Origin: Candidatus Aenigmatarchaeota archaeon
GTDB lineage: Archaea > Aenigmatarchaeota > Aenigmatarchaeia > QMZS01
DNA: 49,498 bases
Assembly (NCBI GenBank): GCA_016932615.1
Contig: JAFGCN010000014.1
Span: forward strand, 1 to 49,498
Reading direction: 5' to 3'
Both the position numbers and the translations under genes were made by a program. Shown piece after piece: positions 30,191-38,636 of this stretch (positions are counted from its first letter, which is position 1; every line of letters begins with the position of its first letter). The notes under the pieces were generated by a model, which was given only the letters and a program-made list of their open reading frames with translations, had not been told where the DNA came from and did no database searches.

Positions 30191-31120
30191 ATGGACCCAA
30201 TTAAGGATATTCGGCTTGGCAAAAACATAACCGCGTCTGACCTTGTGGGCCAGATGTTTGAGGGTGGCGGCTTTACCGCCAAAAAGATAAAAGTCGGCTC
30301 AGAAATCTTCTCGGACATGATTAACGACAAGGAGTGTTTCACTTTTCTCTCTTTTCCCGCCTGCACGATTGCAACAGGGATGAGGGGCGTTGTAAAGGAC
30401 CTTGTAAAGGACAGGAAGATTGACGCGATAATAACCACCTGCGGCACGCTTGACCACGACTTTGCAAGAATCTGGAAGGATTATTACCAGGGCGACTTCG
30501 TGGCTGATGATGAAAAGCTAAGGGAAAAAGGAATCTGCCGGCTTGGAAACGTTTTTGTCCCTGACGACAGCTACGGGATAATCATCGAGAAAAAGCTTCT
30601 GCCGATTATCGAAAAAATCTATGAAAGCGAAAAAAACCTCGGCACTAAGGAATTCATCTGGAAAGTAGGAGAAGCTGTAAAGGATGAAAAAGGGGCGGAG
30701 GACAGCATAATCTACTGGGCGTGGAAAAACCAGATACCAATTTTCGTTCCGGGCATAACTGACGGCTCTTTTGGCTTCCAGCTCTACATGTTCTGGCAGG
30801 ACGGCCACAAGGACCTTGTCGTAAATCTCATGAAAGACGAAGACGACCTGGCAGCAATTGTCTATACCCACAAAAAAACCGGGGCGCTGATGATTGGAGG
30901 CGGAATCTCAAAGCACCACACGATATGGTGGAACCAGTTCAAGGACGGCCTCGATTACGCCGTTTATATCACAACTGCAATCGAATCCGATGGCTCCCTT
31001 TCAGGCGCCCGCCTTCGGGAAGCCATAAGCTGGGGAAAGGTCAAGCCAAGGGCAAAAAGAGTGACAATCGAGGGGGATGCAACAGTAATCCTGCCGCTTC
31101 TTGTTTCGGCTCTTCATTAA
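30191..31120 (+). CDS. dys: deoxyhypusine synthase
   Basis: NAD-dependent transfer of the aminobutyl group from spermidine to a lysine of aIF5A, the first step of hypusine synthesis in the cytosol. The 309-aa length is normal for archaea. Key parts are TTCGTLDHDFAR near residue 80, VPGITDGSFGFQL, and GGGISKHHTIWWNQ with the active-site Lys241. AVYITTAIESDGSLSGARLREAISWGKVKP completes the NAD/spermidine site. It follows the 29660 gene by 3 nt but has its own TATA-like box, so it can be expressed separately. Confidence 0.96.
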   Translation: MDPIKDIRLGKNITASDLVGQMFEGGGFTAKKIKVGSEIFSDMINDKECFTFLSFPACTIATGMRGVVKDLVKDRKIDAIITTCGTLDHDFARIWKDYYQGDFVADDEKLREKGICRLGNVFVPDDSYGIIIEKKLLPIIEKIYESEKNLGTKEFIWKVGEAVKDEKGAEDSIIYWAWKNQIPIFVPGITDGSFGFQLYMFWQDGHKDLVVNLMKDEDDLAAIVYTHKKTGALMIGGGISKHHTIWWNQFKDGLDYAVYITTAIESDGSLSGARLREAISWGKVKPRAKRVTIEGDATVILPLLVSALH

Positions 31121-31163
31121 GGCAGTGGCTTAAGCGGATACTTTATAGAAATCCAGCTAAATT

Positions 31164-31298
31164 ATGGCAGAAGAGGAAGTTGAAAGCGTTCCGCCCTGGC
31201 TGGTAATCGTGCTCCTGGCAGCAGTTATCGGGTTTCTCATGGTGTACTATGTAAGCGCAGACCTGATAAATTCCCTTTTGTTACAATTTGCGGGCTAG
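31164..31298 (+). CDS. single-helix membrane microprotein, 44 aa
   Basis: The ATG at 31164 opens MAEEEVESVPPW, then one strong transmembrane helix (LVIVLLAAVIGFLMVYYV) and a short SADLINSLLLQFAG tail, ending TAG at 31296-31298. A TTTATAG box (31142-31148) lies 16-22 nt upstream. The stop overlaps the end of the convergent mgtE gene by 4 bp. Archaeal genomes often keep such unannotated single-helix genes. Function unknown. Confidence 0.55.
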   Translation: MAEEEVESVPPWLVIVLLAAVIGFLMVYYVSADLINSLLLQFAG

Positions 31299-32317
31299 GC
31301 AAGAGGAAGGCCAAAATAGCCAATCAGGGCAATTGCAATTCCAAAATAGATGAATAGTGTAATGATGTCTGTAAGCATTGTCGCAAACGGGCCCGTTGCA
31401 ATTGCAGGGTCCATTTTAATTTTTCTGAAAAGAAGCGGAAGCGTCGTGGATATGAAAATAGAAACCATCATGCCAACAAAAATAGATGCTCCCACAATCA
31501 TCCCAAGAAGGGGAATTTTCCACACAACATAAGTTGCAAGGCCCAAAAAAGCCCCGCTGCAAAGCCCCAGCGTAAAGCCAATAACCGCCTCCCTGAAGAT
31601 ATAGCGCGCCACGTTTATTTTCGGGTCTATCGCAAGCGCCCGTATTATTAGCGCCGATGACTGGGCTCCTGCAGCACCGCTGATGTAGACCAGAACCGGG
31701 ATAAATGAGGCAAGCACAATGAAAGTTTCAAGCACCTCCTCGAAGAGCCCGACAATTGAGGCAGCAACAAGCCCCCCCATTATGCCAATTATAAGCCAGG
31801 GAAGGCGGCTTTTTACCATGTGAAAGGAAGAGGAGTCGTGCTTTGTGTACTCGGACCCCACCTTGTGAAAAATACCGCCCAGCATAAGCGTATCCTCGTG
31901 AACCTCATGATGAAATATCTGCAGGATTGTGTCATATGGCACTACCCCCATAAGCCGTCCCTCCTTATCCACCACAGGTATCGCCTTTATCCCGTGCGAG
32001 AGCGCAAGGTAGACCACCCGCTCCTGAGGGGCAGTTGGGTGAACACTTACAAGCTGACGCTTCATCAGGTTTTCGACAGGGATTGTCTTTTTTGGAGCCC
32101 TGAAAATCTCCTTTATAGTAATAACCCCAACAAGCACGTCGGACTTGTCAAGAACGTAAATGTAATCTATTGTGTTCAGGGAACCCGCATTTCGCGTAAG
32201 CATCGATTCAATGTCGCCTATCCTGTCGCCTATCCTGGCAACAGGCACGTTTTCCACCAGCCGGCTTCCTGCAGTCTTGTGGTTGGGCTTTTGAACGCCA
32301 GAGCCGTTCCCTTCCAT
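31295..32317 (-). CDS. mgtE: MgtE-type divalent cation transporter with CBS pair, 340 aa
   Basis: Membrane channel/transporter for Mg2+ (or Co2+). Two CBS domains occupy the N-terminal half (DYIYVLDKSDVLVGVITIKE and the IPVVDKEGRLMGVV stretch). The MgtE channel follows with five helices; MDPAIATGPFATMLTD holds the conserved Asp-Pro/Thr-Asp signature and PVLVYISGAAGAQSSALIIR the second one. The cytosolic MgtE_N domain, which normally precedes the CBS pair (total about 450 aa), is missing. The ATG at 32317 is preferred over that at 32362 given a TTAAAT-like box near 32337. Confidence 0.9.
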   Translation of the reverse strand: MEGNGSGVQKPNHKTAGSRLVENVPVARIGDRIGDIESMLTRNAGSLNTIDYIYVLDKSDVLVGVITIKEIFRAPKKTIPVENLMKRQLVSVHPTAPQERVVYLALSHGIKAIPVVDKEGRLMGVVPYDTILQIFHHEVHEDTLMLGGIFHKVGSEYTKHDSSSFHMVKSRLPWLIIGIMGGLVAASIVGLFEEVLETFIVLASFIPVLVYISGAAGAQSSALIIRALAIDPKINVARYIFREAVIGFTLGLCSGAFLGLATYVVWKIPLLGMIVGASIFVGMMVSIFISTTLPLLFRKIKMDPAIATGPFATMLTDIITLFIYFGIAIALIGYFGLPLA

Positions 32318-32410
32318 AATTAACTCTTGTCTGAATTTAAGGGCTTTTTCGGGTGAGACCAACCCCTAGCAGAGGTTTCTTTTTCATTTTTGTAGGTTAA
32401 TTATTGGAAA

Positions 32411-34027
32411 ATGAGATTTGCAATAGTTGACGAGAAGAAATGCGAGCCCAGAAAATGCGATAATCTGTGCTTCCGCCTCTGCCCCAGAAATAAGCTGGAA
32501 GAGAAGTGCATCGAGATAGGCGAAACCGCAAAAATAGACGAAAACCTGTGCGTCGGGTGCGGCATCTGCTCGAACCGCTGCCCGTTTGGGGCCATAAAAA
32601 TCGTAAACACTCCCGAAAAGGCGGGCTTTCTCGTCCACAGGTACGGCGAAAATAAGTTCGCGCTCTACAACCTCCCCCTGCCTGAAAAAGGAAAGATAAC
32701 TGGAATTATCGGCCGGAACGGAATCGGAAAGTCAACTGCGATGAAAATTATCTCCGGGCTTCAGCAGGTAGACACCAAAGACATGCCGACGCTTATGAAG
32801 CAATATTTCCAGAAGAAAAGGTCTGTCTCGCTAAAGCCGCAGGTTCTCGAAAACCTGACCAGTAAAGACCTAAACAGGGAAATGATAGATTTGTTTGGAA
32901 TCAGGGAAAAAGAGCATTACTCAGGTGGAGAGCTCCAGAAGCTCAACATCGCAAAATGCCTCTCAAAAGACGCGGACCTCTATATCCTGGACGAGCCAAC
33001 GTCATACCTTGACGTTTACGAGCGGCTGAGAATCGCGAAAATCATAAAGGAGCGGCTCAGGGACAGGGAAGTCCTTGTCGTAGAGCACGACCTTGCAATC
33101 CTGGACTACCTCTCAGAGCAGATATGCGTGCTTTTTGGGACTCCCGGCGGATATGGAGTCGTTTCATCAAAATACTCAACGCTTCGGGGAATTAACAATT
33201 ACCTTGAAGGGTACCTCCCGACAGAAAACGTACGGGTGAGAAAAGACCCGATAAAGTTCGACATATCCGCAACAGAGGAGCTTGGAAAAGACCGGCTTCT
33301 CGGCTTTTCGAACATAGAAAAAGCCCTGGGAGACTTCTCCCTAAAGGTAGAGCATGGGGACTTGAACCGGGGGGAAATCCTTGGCGTTCTTGGGCCAAAC
33401 GCAATCGGAAAGACGACCTTTATGGAAATGCTTGCCGGCAAAATGGCGCCAGACAAGGGAGAGGTTGAAAAAGCAAAAATATCCTACAAGCCGCAATACC
33501 TGTACGCGGACTACGAAGGAACCGTCGAAGAAATTATTCCAAAAGAGCGGCAGTTCAAGGAGCAGATAAGCTTCCCGCTAGGCCTTGAGCAGCTCTACAA
33601 AAAGAAGGTCAAAGAGCTTTCCGGCGGGGAGCTCCAGACGCTTGCCATCGCACTGTGCCTTTCAAAAGAAGCAGATATCTACCTTCTGGACGAGCCGTCC
33701 GCCTTCCTTGACATAGAAAGCCGCCTTCGGCTTGTGTCCCTTCTGCGGCAAATCATAAAGGACAGGCAGGCCTGCGCAGTCGTAATCGACCACGACCTTC
33801 ACCTCGCAGTCCAGATTTCAAACAGGGTTTTGCTTTTTGAGGGCGAGCCGGGAAAGCTGGGGCTTGCAAGAATCGAAAAGACAGGAATCGCGATGAATAA
33901 CTTCCTAAAGCAGCTTGGAATAACCTTCAGGCGCGACCCCGAGAACAACCGCTTCAAGGTAAACAAGGAGGGAAGCAAGCTTGACCAGGAGCAGAAAGAG
34001 AGGGGGGAGTACTTGATGTTTAAGTAG
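32411..34027 (+). CDS. abcE1: ribosome-recycling factor ABCE1 (Rli1) with shortened NBD1
   Basis: Splits ribosomes after termination. Fe-S domain: CEPRKCDNLCFRLCP and CVGCGICSNRCP give eight cysteines for two 4Fe-4S clusters. NBD1 has Walker A GRNGIGKST (101-109), signature YSGGELQ (170-176) and Walker B LYILDE (190-195). NBD2 has GPNAIGKTT, LSGGELQ and IYLLDEPSAFLD. Family members are about 590-600 aa; this is 538. Much of the shortfall is between Walker A and signature of NBD1 (64 residues from Lys107 to Ser171, about 98 in Pyrococcus as I recall). Confidence 0.96.
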   Translation: MRFAIVDEKKCEPRKCDNLCFRLCPRNKLEEKCIEIGETAKIDENLCVGCGICSNRCPFGAIKIVNTPEKAGFLVHRYGENKFALYNLPLPEKGKITGIIGRNGIGKSTAMKIISGLQQVDTKDMPTLMKQYFQKKRSVSLKPQVLENLTSKDLNREMIDLFGIREKEHYSGGELQKLNIAKCLSKDADLYILDEPTSYLDVYERLRIAKIIKERLRDREVLVVEHDLAILDYLSEQICVLFGTPGGYGVVSSKYSTLRGINNYLEGYLPTENVRVRKDPIKFDISATEELGKDRLLGFSNIEKALGDFSLKVEHGDLNRGEILGVLGPNAIGKTTFMEMLAGKMAPDKGEVEKAKISYKPQYLYADYEGTVEEIIPKERQFKEQISFPLGLEQLYKKKVKELSGGELQTLAIALCLSKEADIYLLDEPSAFLDIESRLRLVSLLRQIIKDRQACAVVIDHDLHLAVQISNRVLLFEGEPGKLGLARIEKTGIAMNNFLKQLGITFRRDPENNRFKVNKEGSKLDQEQKERGEYLMFK

Positions 34028-34028
34028 A

Positions 34029-34625
34029 CTATAATTCCTCAGGAGCTTGTACCTTTGGAGGGATATCTTCAATACTATCTGGACAGTATCCAAACTCCAA
34101 CTCAGCAGACCTAAGTGGCGAAAGTTTTTGGGCGCTTCTATTTATAAAGTAGAGCATCCAAGATGCTAGCATTAAAAAATCTCCACGATTTCCCTCTGGA
34201 AACCCCTTTCTTATTTCTGGAGACTGTTTGATTATGCAACTAGAAACCACGAGTTCTCCAACACGGGATTTCACACGGCTGTTTTCGAAGCTACAATTAT
34301 GAATATCGTGCGCAAAGTCATTACGTATTTTTCTTATTATGTGCAAATCTCTACAAAACTGATGGCTGATGAGCCCCAATCTAAATGACAAATTTATTTT
34401 AGAGCTAAAAGCAGACAAGGGGGCATTTAAACCATTAAATACTTCGTCTCTACCTGAAGGACTGGGAACCAGATAGTTCCTCAATAGTGACTCCAAAGCG
34501 CTATCAAATAGCGCAACCACAAGGATTACTGCTGCCCGGTCAGTTTCCTTATTAAATTCTTCAATAAGCAGATTATCCCAATATGTCCAAGAATCATCCT
34601 CTACTTCCAAGTTCTCAGAAGACAT
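34029..34625 (-). CDS. MltR/HEPN-like protein, 198 aa, probably transferred
   Basis: Resembles the MltR (mannitol operon repressor-like) family: N-terminal helix RAAVILVVALFDSALESLLRNYL, then LNAPLSAFSSKINLSFRLGLI, then DLHIIRKIRNDFAHD. RNDFAH (101-106) is an Rx4H motif as in HEPN-fold proteins, where it can be an RNase site. MltR proteins bind DNA or RNA poorly and their real role is debated. The gene is more A+T-rich than its neighbours and ends 1 bp from the ABCE1 stop. No toxin-antitoxin partner (MNT) is adjacent. Confidence 0.65.
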   Translation of the reverse strand: MSSENLEVEDDSWTYWDNLLIEEFNKETDRAAVILVVALFDSALESLLRNYLVPSPSGRDEVFNGLNAPLSAFSSKINLSFRLGLISHQFCRDLHIIRKIRNDFAHDIHNCSFENSRVKSRVGELVVSSCIIKQSPEIRKGFPEGNRGDFLMLASWMLYFINRSAQKLSPLRSAELEFGYCPDSIEDIPPKVQAPEEL

Positions 34626-34682
34626 AACTATCCTTAGATAACGATAATACTAATTAACTCATTCATACGCCTCCCACAAAAC

Positions 34683-35240
34683 CTAAATCCTCTCCTTCCT
34701 GAGCCAGGCGTACCACACCTGGAAAAGCACCATCCAGACGATGACGTACCCGAAAAAGGCGTGAACCGCCGTCCAGGCGCCGGAGTAAGCCATCATGCCG
34801 TTAAGAATCAGCAGGTGCTCCCCGATTGCGCCAAACACACTGAAAATCATGATTTCAATTGAAATGTACTCGTGGTCCGGCCTGTCCGGCAGGTGAAGCG
34901 CCCAGGCAGAGCCGCCAATCAGCGCCAGCGCCATTATCTCGATTGGAACTGCCAGGACTGTAAAAACGCTGTTGGGGCTTGACCAAAGCCCCGCGTAAAA
35001 TCCCAGGTTCTGCAGGATAAAATCAAGAGCCATCAGGAAAAACCCCAGCGTAAGAGCCGGCTTGAGTATTCTGCGCTTTTCCGGCTGCATCAGCTCATAG
35101 ATAAGCCAGAGCGTAGCAATAACCAGAAGTGTCGTATAGGTTACGTAACCCGCATCGGGAGTGAGAATCCTGAAAAAATACGCAATTGCCGCAAACAAAG
35201 CAACCTTGCAGTATATCGCCCGCACTTCGGCGCTCTTCAT
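34683..35240 (-). CDS. six-helix membrane protein, 185 aa
   Basis: Six hydrophobic segments are evident, e.g. ALFAAIAYFFRILTP, LLVIATLWLIYEL, GFFLMALDFILQNLGFYAGL, IEIMALALIGGSAWAL, VFGAIGEHLLILNGMM and IVWMVLFQVWYAWL. Short charged loops join them. I cannot name the family; a His in GEHLLIL and a Trp-rich C-terminus stand out. It is 2 nt downstream of the 35243 gene and is probably co-transcribed with it. Confidence 0.65.
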   Translation of the reverse strand: MKSAEVRAIYCKVALFAAIAYFFRILTPDAGYVTYTTLLVIATLWLIYELMQPEKRRILKPALTLGFFLMALDFILQNLGFYAGLWSSPNSVFTVLAVPIEIMALALIGGSAWALHLPDRPDHEYISIEIMIFSVFGAIGEHLLILNGMMAYSGAWTAVHAFFGYVIVWMVLFQVWYAWLRKERI

Positions 35241-35242
35241 AA

Positions 35243-35611
35243 CTACATTCCCCTGAGAACTATATATTTAGTCCCCCCATCGGAAGTGCTGTAGGTATTT
35301 ACAAGGCAGCGCCCCCGGCAAAACCCTTCAGAAGCAACATTTCCGGGGCAAAAATGCCTCTCTTTTCCTGTCACGCTCAGGGGGCCCGACTCAAGCAAAA
35401 AATCCCCCACGTCAATCTCAACGCTTGCGTCAGACTCCATCAGGGAGAGCCGTTCGATATAAGAGCATATCCTTTCTGCCCGAACCTCTTCAAGCGCCGC
35501 CGCTTTTTCGCCCATGGCGCTGGTTGTAAACGTGTAAAGCATCGCCGAAAAGGCAATCCCGACAGAGAAGAGAAGAATGTAGGTGACAGCAGGGTAAATG
35601 CCTTTTCCCAT
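35243..35611 (-). CDS. membrane-anchored pilin-like protein, 122 aa
   Basis: The N-terminus has a short polar lead (MGKG) and a hydrophobic helix (YPAVTYILLFSVGIAFSAML) reminiscent of type IV pilins and class III signal peptides. The outer domain follows with a helix and a CPG...C...C motif (HFCPGNVASEGFCRGRC). Co-transcribed with the six-helix protein. The fold cannot be assigned by eye; the resemblance is only in the N-terminal pattern, shared with the 42796, 47614 and 48157 proteins. Confidence 0.55.
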   Translation of the reverse strand: MGKGIYPAVTYILLFSVGIAFSAMLYTFTTSAMGEKAAALEEVRAERICSYIERLSLMESDASVEIDVGDFLLESGPLSVTGKERHFCPGNVASEGFCRGRCLVNTYSTSDGGTKYIVLRGM

Positions 35612-35633
35612 AATTAAGGAACCTTTGGATTAA

Positions 35634-36251
35634 CTAGCACTTTTCAAGAATCTCCTTTACCTTCGGCCAGCTTGCCAGGGTCCACCTCTCCACATCATTT
35701 GCCGGGTTTGACAGGATCTTTTCTGCCTCCTCAAGCGAGTAAAACCTCCCTTCAGCCATATCCTCCAGGGGGCTGACTTCTCCGTCAGTATCAGCAAGCG
35801 CCACAACCCCAAAATGAACCGCCTCGACCAGGTCATTGAAATTGATAAAGCCGATAATCCTGGGATTTGGGTAGGCCTCCATTTTGACCTCCTCTTTCAG
35901 CTCCCTCATCATAGCGCTAAGCAGGGGATTTTCGGAAAGTTCCTCGGTGCTCTTATCTATGTGCCCCCCGACGCCGCCGGAATACTTGTCAAAAAGCCGC
36001 CCTTCGCCGCCCGTCCTGGAGCGCACATACAGGAAAACCTCCTTTCTGCCCAAGCTTACAACCCACACATAAGGAATCGGCTGCTGCCAGGAATCGTCAG
36101 TTTCAAGCTCTTTTGTGCGCGTCCTGTACTCAAATTTTCCAAGGATTTCGGGGCAGAAATCGTGGCTTTCTATCGGCAAAAAACCCTCAAAAGCCATGCC
36201 ACCAAGCAGCTTATCCCTGCTCACGACGAGGATTTCATCACCCATTGCCAT
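35634..36251 (-). CDS. Nudix hydrolase (phosphoesterase-like), 205 aa
   Basis: Hydrolyses nucleoside-diphosphate-linked compounds. The Nudix box is GGHIDKSTE followed after a gap by MRELKEEV, with the G-(x5)-E-(x7)-REUxEE spacing stretched by an insertion (about residues 93-122). N- and C-terminal parts extend beyond the minimal Nudix size, as in the larger 'predicted phosphoesterase' branch. It is first of a leftward unit ending with the pilin-like and six-helix membrane genes. Confidence 0.85.
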   Translation of the reverse strand: MAMGDEILVVSRDKLLGGMAFEGFLPIESHDFCPEILGKFEYRTRTKELETDDSWQQPIPYVWVVSLGRKEVFLYVRSRTGGEGRLFDKYSGGVGGHIDKSTEELSENPLLSAMMRELKEEVKMEAYPNPRIIGFINFNDLVEAVHFGVVALADTDGEVSPLEDMAEGRFYSLEEAEKILSNPANDVERWTLASWPKVKEILEKC

Positions 36252-36316
36252 AAGCTAAGTCGACTTAAAGAAATAAGGGCGCGCCAACCGCCAAGGCAAA
36301 GCTAGAACTGTTAAGC

Positions 36317-36324
36317 TTATATAA
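36317..36324 (+). promoter_or_regulatory. strong TATA box for the 36355 gene
   Basis: TTATATAA is 31-38 nt before the ATG at 36355, one of the clearest TATA boxes in the window; start could be at 36355 or 36358. Confidence 0.55.
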
Positions 36325-36354
36325 GGCATAGTAGAGATATATTATTATTGAATT

Positions 36355-36765
36355 ATGATGGCAGTTCCCAGAGTAACGGAAGGTATATTGTTTATGTCCG
36401 GATGGGGCTTAGCTCCTGAAGATTTGCGGGGACAAGCAGTCAGCTATGGAGAATTAGTCAGATTATATCCAGAAAATGAACCCTTTTCTGGGCTCCAGAC
36501 TCTTGAAGATGAGAAGGATTACCGGTACTATGGCATAACCGAAAAAAGAGGCAAACGCACGATTAGACACCCTTTAGCATACGAATGCAAAAAGTGTGAT
36601 GAGATTCGCTGGGGACCTCCCTATGTTAAGGACTTTAACAATATGCGTGCTCTTTCGGGGGGAAGAGGATATGTGATATATTGCAGGGAAGAATTGCCAA
36701 GAATAGGCCGCTTAGAACTGCCCGGAAGGCACCTGCTGCAGGAAATCGTAATAGAACGCTCCTAA
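36355..36765 (+). CDS. hypothetical protein, 136 aa
   Basis: A soluble protein with a possible metal-binding pair ECKKC at about residues 76-80, followed by DEIRWGPPYVKDFNNMRAL and GRGYVIYCREELPRIGRLEL. Short beta/alpha alternation suggests a compact domain, but no family is recognised. It has a strong promoter and ends 42 nt before eS6, which starts independently. Confidence 0.6.
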   Translation: MMAVPRVTEGILFMSGWGLAPEDLRGQAVSYGELVRLYPENEPFSGLQTLEDEKDYRYYGITEKRGKRTIRHPLAYECKKCDEIRWGPPYVKDFNNMRALSGGRGYVIYCREELPRIGRLELPGRHLLQEIVIERS

Positions 36766-36807
36766 TCCACGCACATCAGAGGTTATTAAAACTTTAAGAA
36801 TTATGTT

Positions 36808-37206
36808 ATGAAAGCGGTAATTTCGATGAAGGGGCTGGCATTCCAGAAGGAAGTCGACAAAGACCTGTTTGTAGGCAAAAAAATAGGAGAGAAGATTTCC
36901 GGAAACGCGATTGCCGACCTTGGAAATTACGAGTTTGAGATAACCGGCGGAAGCGACAAAGACGGCTTTGCGATGCGAAAAGGCATGCAGGGAGCTGTCA
37001 GGAAAAGGGTTTTGGTCGCAACAGGCCCTGGCTACTGCCCAAAGAAAATGGGAATCCGGAGGAGAAAAAGCATCTGCGGCGAGGTCATTTCCGAGAGAAT
37101 TGCCCAGGTGAACCTGAAGGTCCTCAAGGAAGGAGACAAGAAATTCGACGATTTTATCCCCAAGAAAGACGCCCCTGCCGAGGGTGAAGGGGAGAAGAAA
37201 GAATAA
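36808..37206 (+). CDS. rps6e: small-subunit ribosomal protein eS6
   Basis: Archaeal/eukaryotic ribosomal protein. MKGLAFQKEVD-like start, then KKIGEKISGNAIADLGNYEFEITGGSDKDGFAMRKG, GPGYCPKKMGIRRRKSICGEVISERIAQVNL. The 132-aa length is normal. It lies outside any ribosomal protein cluster, flanked by an unknown gene and a transporter. The C-terminus adds an acidic-lysine tail (DAPAEGEGEKKE). Confidence 0.96.
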   Translation: MKAVISMKGLAFQKEVDKDLFVGKKIGEKISGNAIADLGNYEFEITGGSDKDGFAMRKGMQGAVRKRVLVATGPGYCPKKMGIRRRKSICGEVISERIAQVNLKVLKEGDKKFDDFIPKKDAPAEGEGEKKE

Positions 37207-37234
37207 GTGCCAAGCGGATTTTTGAATGGACTTT

Positions 37235-38098
37235 TTAGGATAACGCTATAAGAATCACTCCAAGAACCATCAGAATAGAGCCAATCAGGCGCTCTCGAAG
37301 GCAGTTTTCCTTAAGCATGTGGTGGCCAAGAATAACGGTCATGATGTTGCTAGTCCTCTTTATAGAAACCACATATACTACAAGAGCAATGCTCAAAACA
37401 GTCATTTGTATAAAGGTCATAAGCCCATGAACAAGCCCAAGTGGCGCCAGCTTTACGGCATTCTGCCTCATATGAGACACGCTTTTCTTTGACAAGATGA
37501 TGACAAACGGAGTGAGAACCAGGGCGGTAGATAGGTAAAGTGAGAATGTCCAAAAGGCGGGGGAAGAGTTCAGAACACCTATTTTGTCAAAATTTGGGGT
37601 AACGCTTATCAAAAATGCAACAACCAACATCATTCTTGGCCCTTTATCATTCAGAACCGCTTTCAGAGGAGCCAAAAGTCCTTTTGAATTTTGGCTTATA
37701 TTCATGAAATACGAGCCAACGACTATAAACAGCACCCCTACAAGCCCAAAGTACCCCGGAAACTCTCCAAGGATTATGTGAGAAGTCAACAGGAGAAAAA
37801 GTGGCGTAAACGAAGTAAAAGGCATCAGAAGGGAAACGTCATAGGTCTTTAGTGCCCTCATCGTAATAAGATACGCTGCCAGGTCTATGAAAACGCAGAG
37901 AAACAACGCGGGCCAGAATGCAAACCCTACTGAAGGTATGCCTGATAAGAAAACAAGAACTGCAAGAAGGGGAAGCGCAAAAAAATGCATAGACCAGGTA
38001 ACGATATATTCGTCTTCCCTTCCCACAGTAGTCTTGCAAAGAATGTCACGGACTGATTTCAGGAAAGCAACGAAAAGGCTTGCAAGGACAAAAAACAT
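37235..38098 (-). CDS. EamA/DMT-family transporter, 287 aa
   Basis: Integral membrane protein with about ten hydrophobic helices in two EamA-like halves. The first half has VRDILCKTTVGRED and the proline-rich FTPLFLLLTSHIILGEFPG, where the GE after helix 4 is typical. The second half has MTVLSIALVVYVVSIKRTSNIMTVILGHHMLKE. Drug/metabolite exporters of this type move small metabolites; substrate unknown. TTAAATTTG near 38115-38123 lies 17-25 nt upstream. It converges with eS6, 28 nt apart. Confidence 0.85.
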   Translation of the reverse strand: MFFVLASLFVAFLKSVRDILCKTTVGREDEYIVTWSMHFFALPLLAVLVFLSGIPSVGFAFWPALFLCVFIDLAAYLITMRALKTYDVSLLMPFTSFTPLFLLLTSHIILGEFPGYFGLVGVLFIVVGSYFMNISQNSKGLLAPLKAVLNDKGPRMMLVVAFLISVTPNFDKIGVLNSSPAFWTFSLYLSTALVLTPFVIILSKKSVSHMRQNAVKLAPLGLVHGLMTFIQMTVLSIALVVYVVSIKRTSNIMTVILGHHMLKENCLRERLIGSILMVLGVILIALS

Positions 38099-38171
38099 AA
38101 TCTATCTAAACATCAAATTTAATCCCTGAATTCCCCGGGGTCTTGCCACGGGGTTATTTACTAATTAGCCA

Positions 38172-38579
38172 CTAGATAATCCCCTTGCGTATAAGCTCCG
38201 GCAGAATCTGGTTTCTAAGCACCGGTGAAAGAATCTCAGGATTGTCCTCCCTGCCAAACCACCTCTGCTCCTCTATTTCAGAAGACGGCTCCGGCTCGCC
38301 CTTAATTTCGGCCAGGTACAGCCAAATAGAGATTATGGTGTCCGGCTCGTTTGCGGCCCAGTCCTCAAAAAGCCCAATGTATTTTATCGAGCCGCCCACA
38401 ACTTCGCACCTATGCTCCTCCTGAATCTCCCGCTTCATGCACTCTTCAGGCGTTTCTCCAGTTTCGGGCTTTCCGCCAGGCAAAAGAAAGAGCTTGGTCC
38501 CAGCTTTGCGATTTATGAGAAACTTTTTGCCACGAAGAATTATAAGGCCATGCTTTACAATCTTATTCTGGTTCACCAT
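38172..38579 (-). CDS. Nudix hydrolase (MutT-like), 135 aa
   Basis: Minimal-size Nudix enzyme. The box GGKPETGETPEECMKREIQEEHRC fits Gx5Ex7REUxEE with a slight variation at the end (about residues 36-59). The preceding LFLLPGGK is the usual lead-in. Substrates could be NTPs, sugar nucleotides or dinucleoside polyphosphates. The downstream gap contains a G+C-rich inverted repeat (about 38131-38153) before the EamA gene. Confidence 0.9.
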   Translation of the reverse strand: MVNQNKIVKHGLIILRGKKFLINRKAGTKLFLLPGGKPETGETPEECMKREIQEEHRCEVVGGSIKYIGLFEDWAANEPDTIISIWLYLAEIKGEPEPSSEIEEQRWFGREDNPEILSPVLRNQILPELIRKGII

Positions 38580-38636
38580 AAAAATCCTACTGAAAGCATA
38601 AGCTTTTTAAGGGCGTTCTGCTAAGCTCCATAACCC

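Noticed and set aside
38131-38153. G+C-rich inverted repeat after the Nudix gene as a strong terminator.
   Set aside because: The matched stem is only about 5 bp and there is no T tract; archaeal termination mostly uses T runs. Noted within the Nudix entry only.
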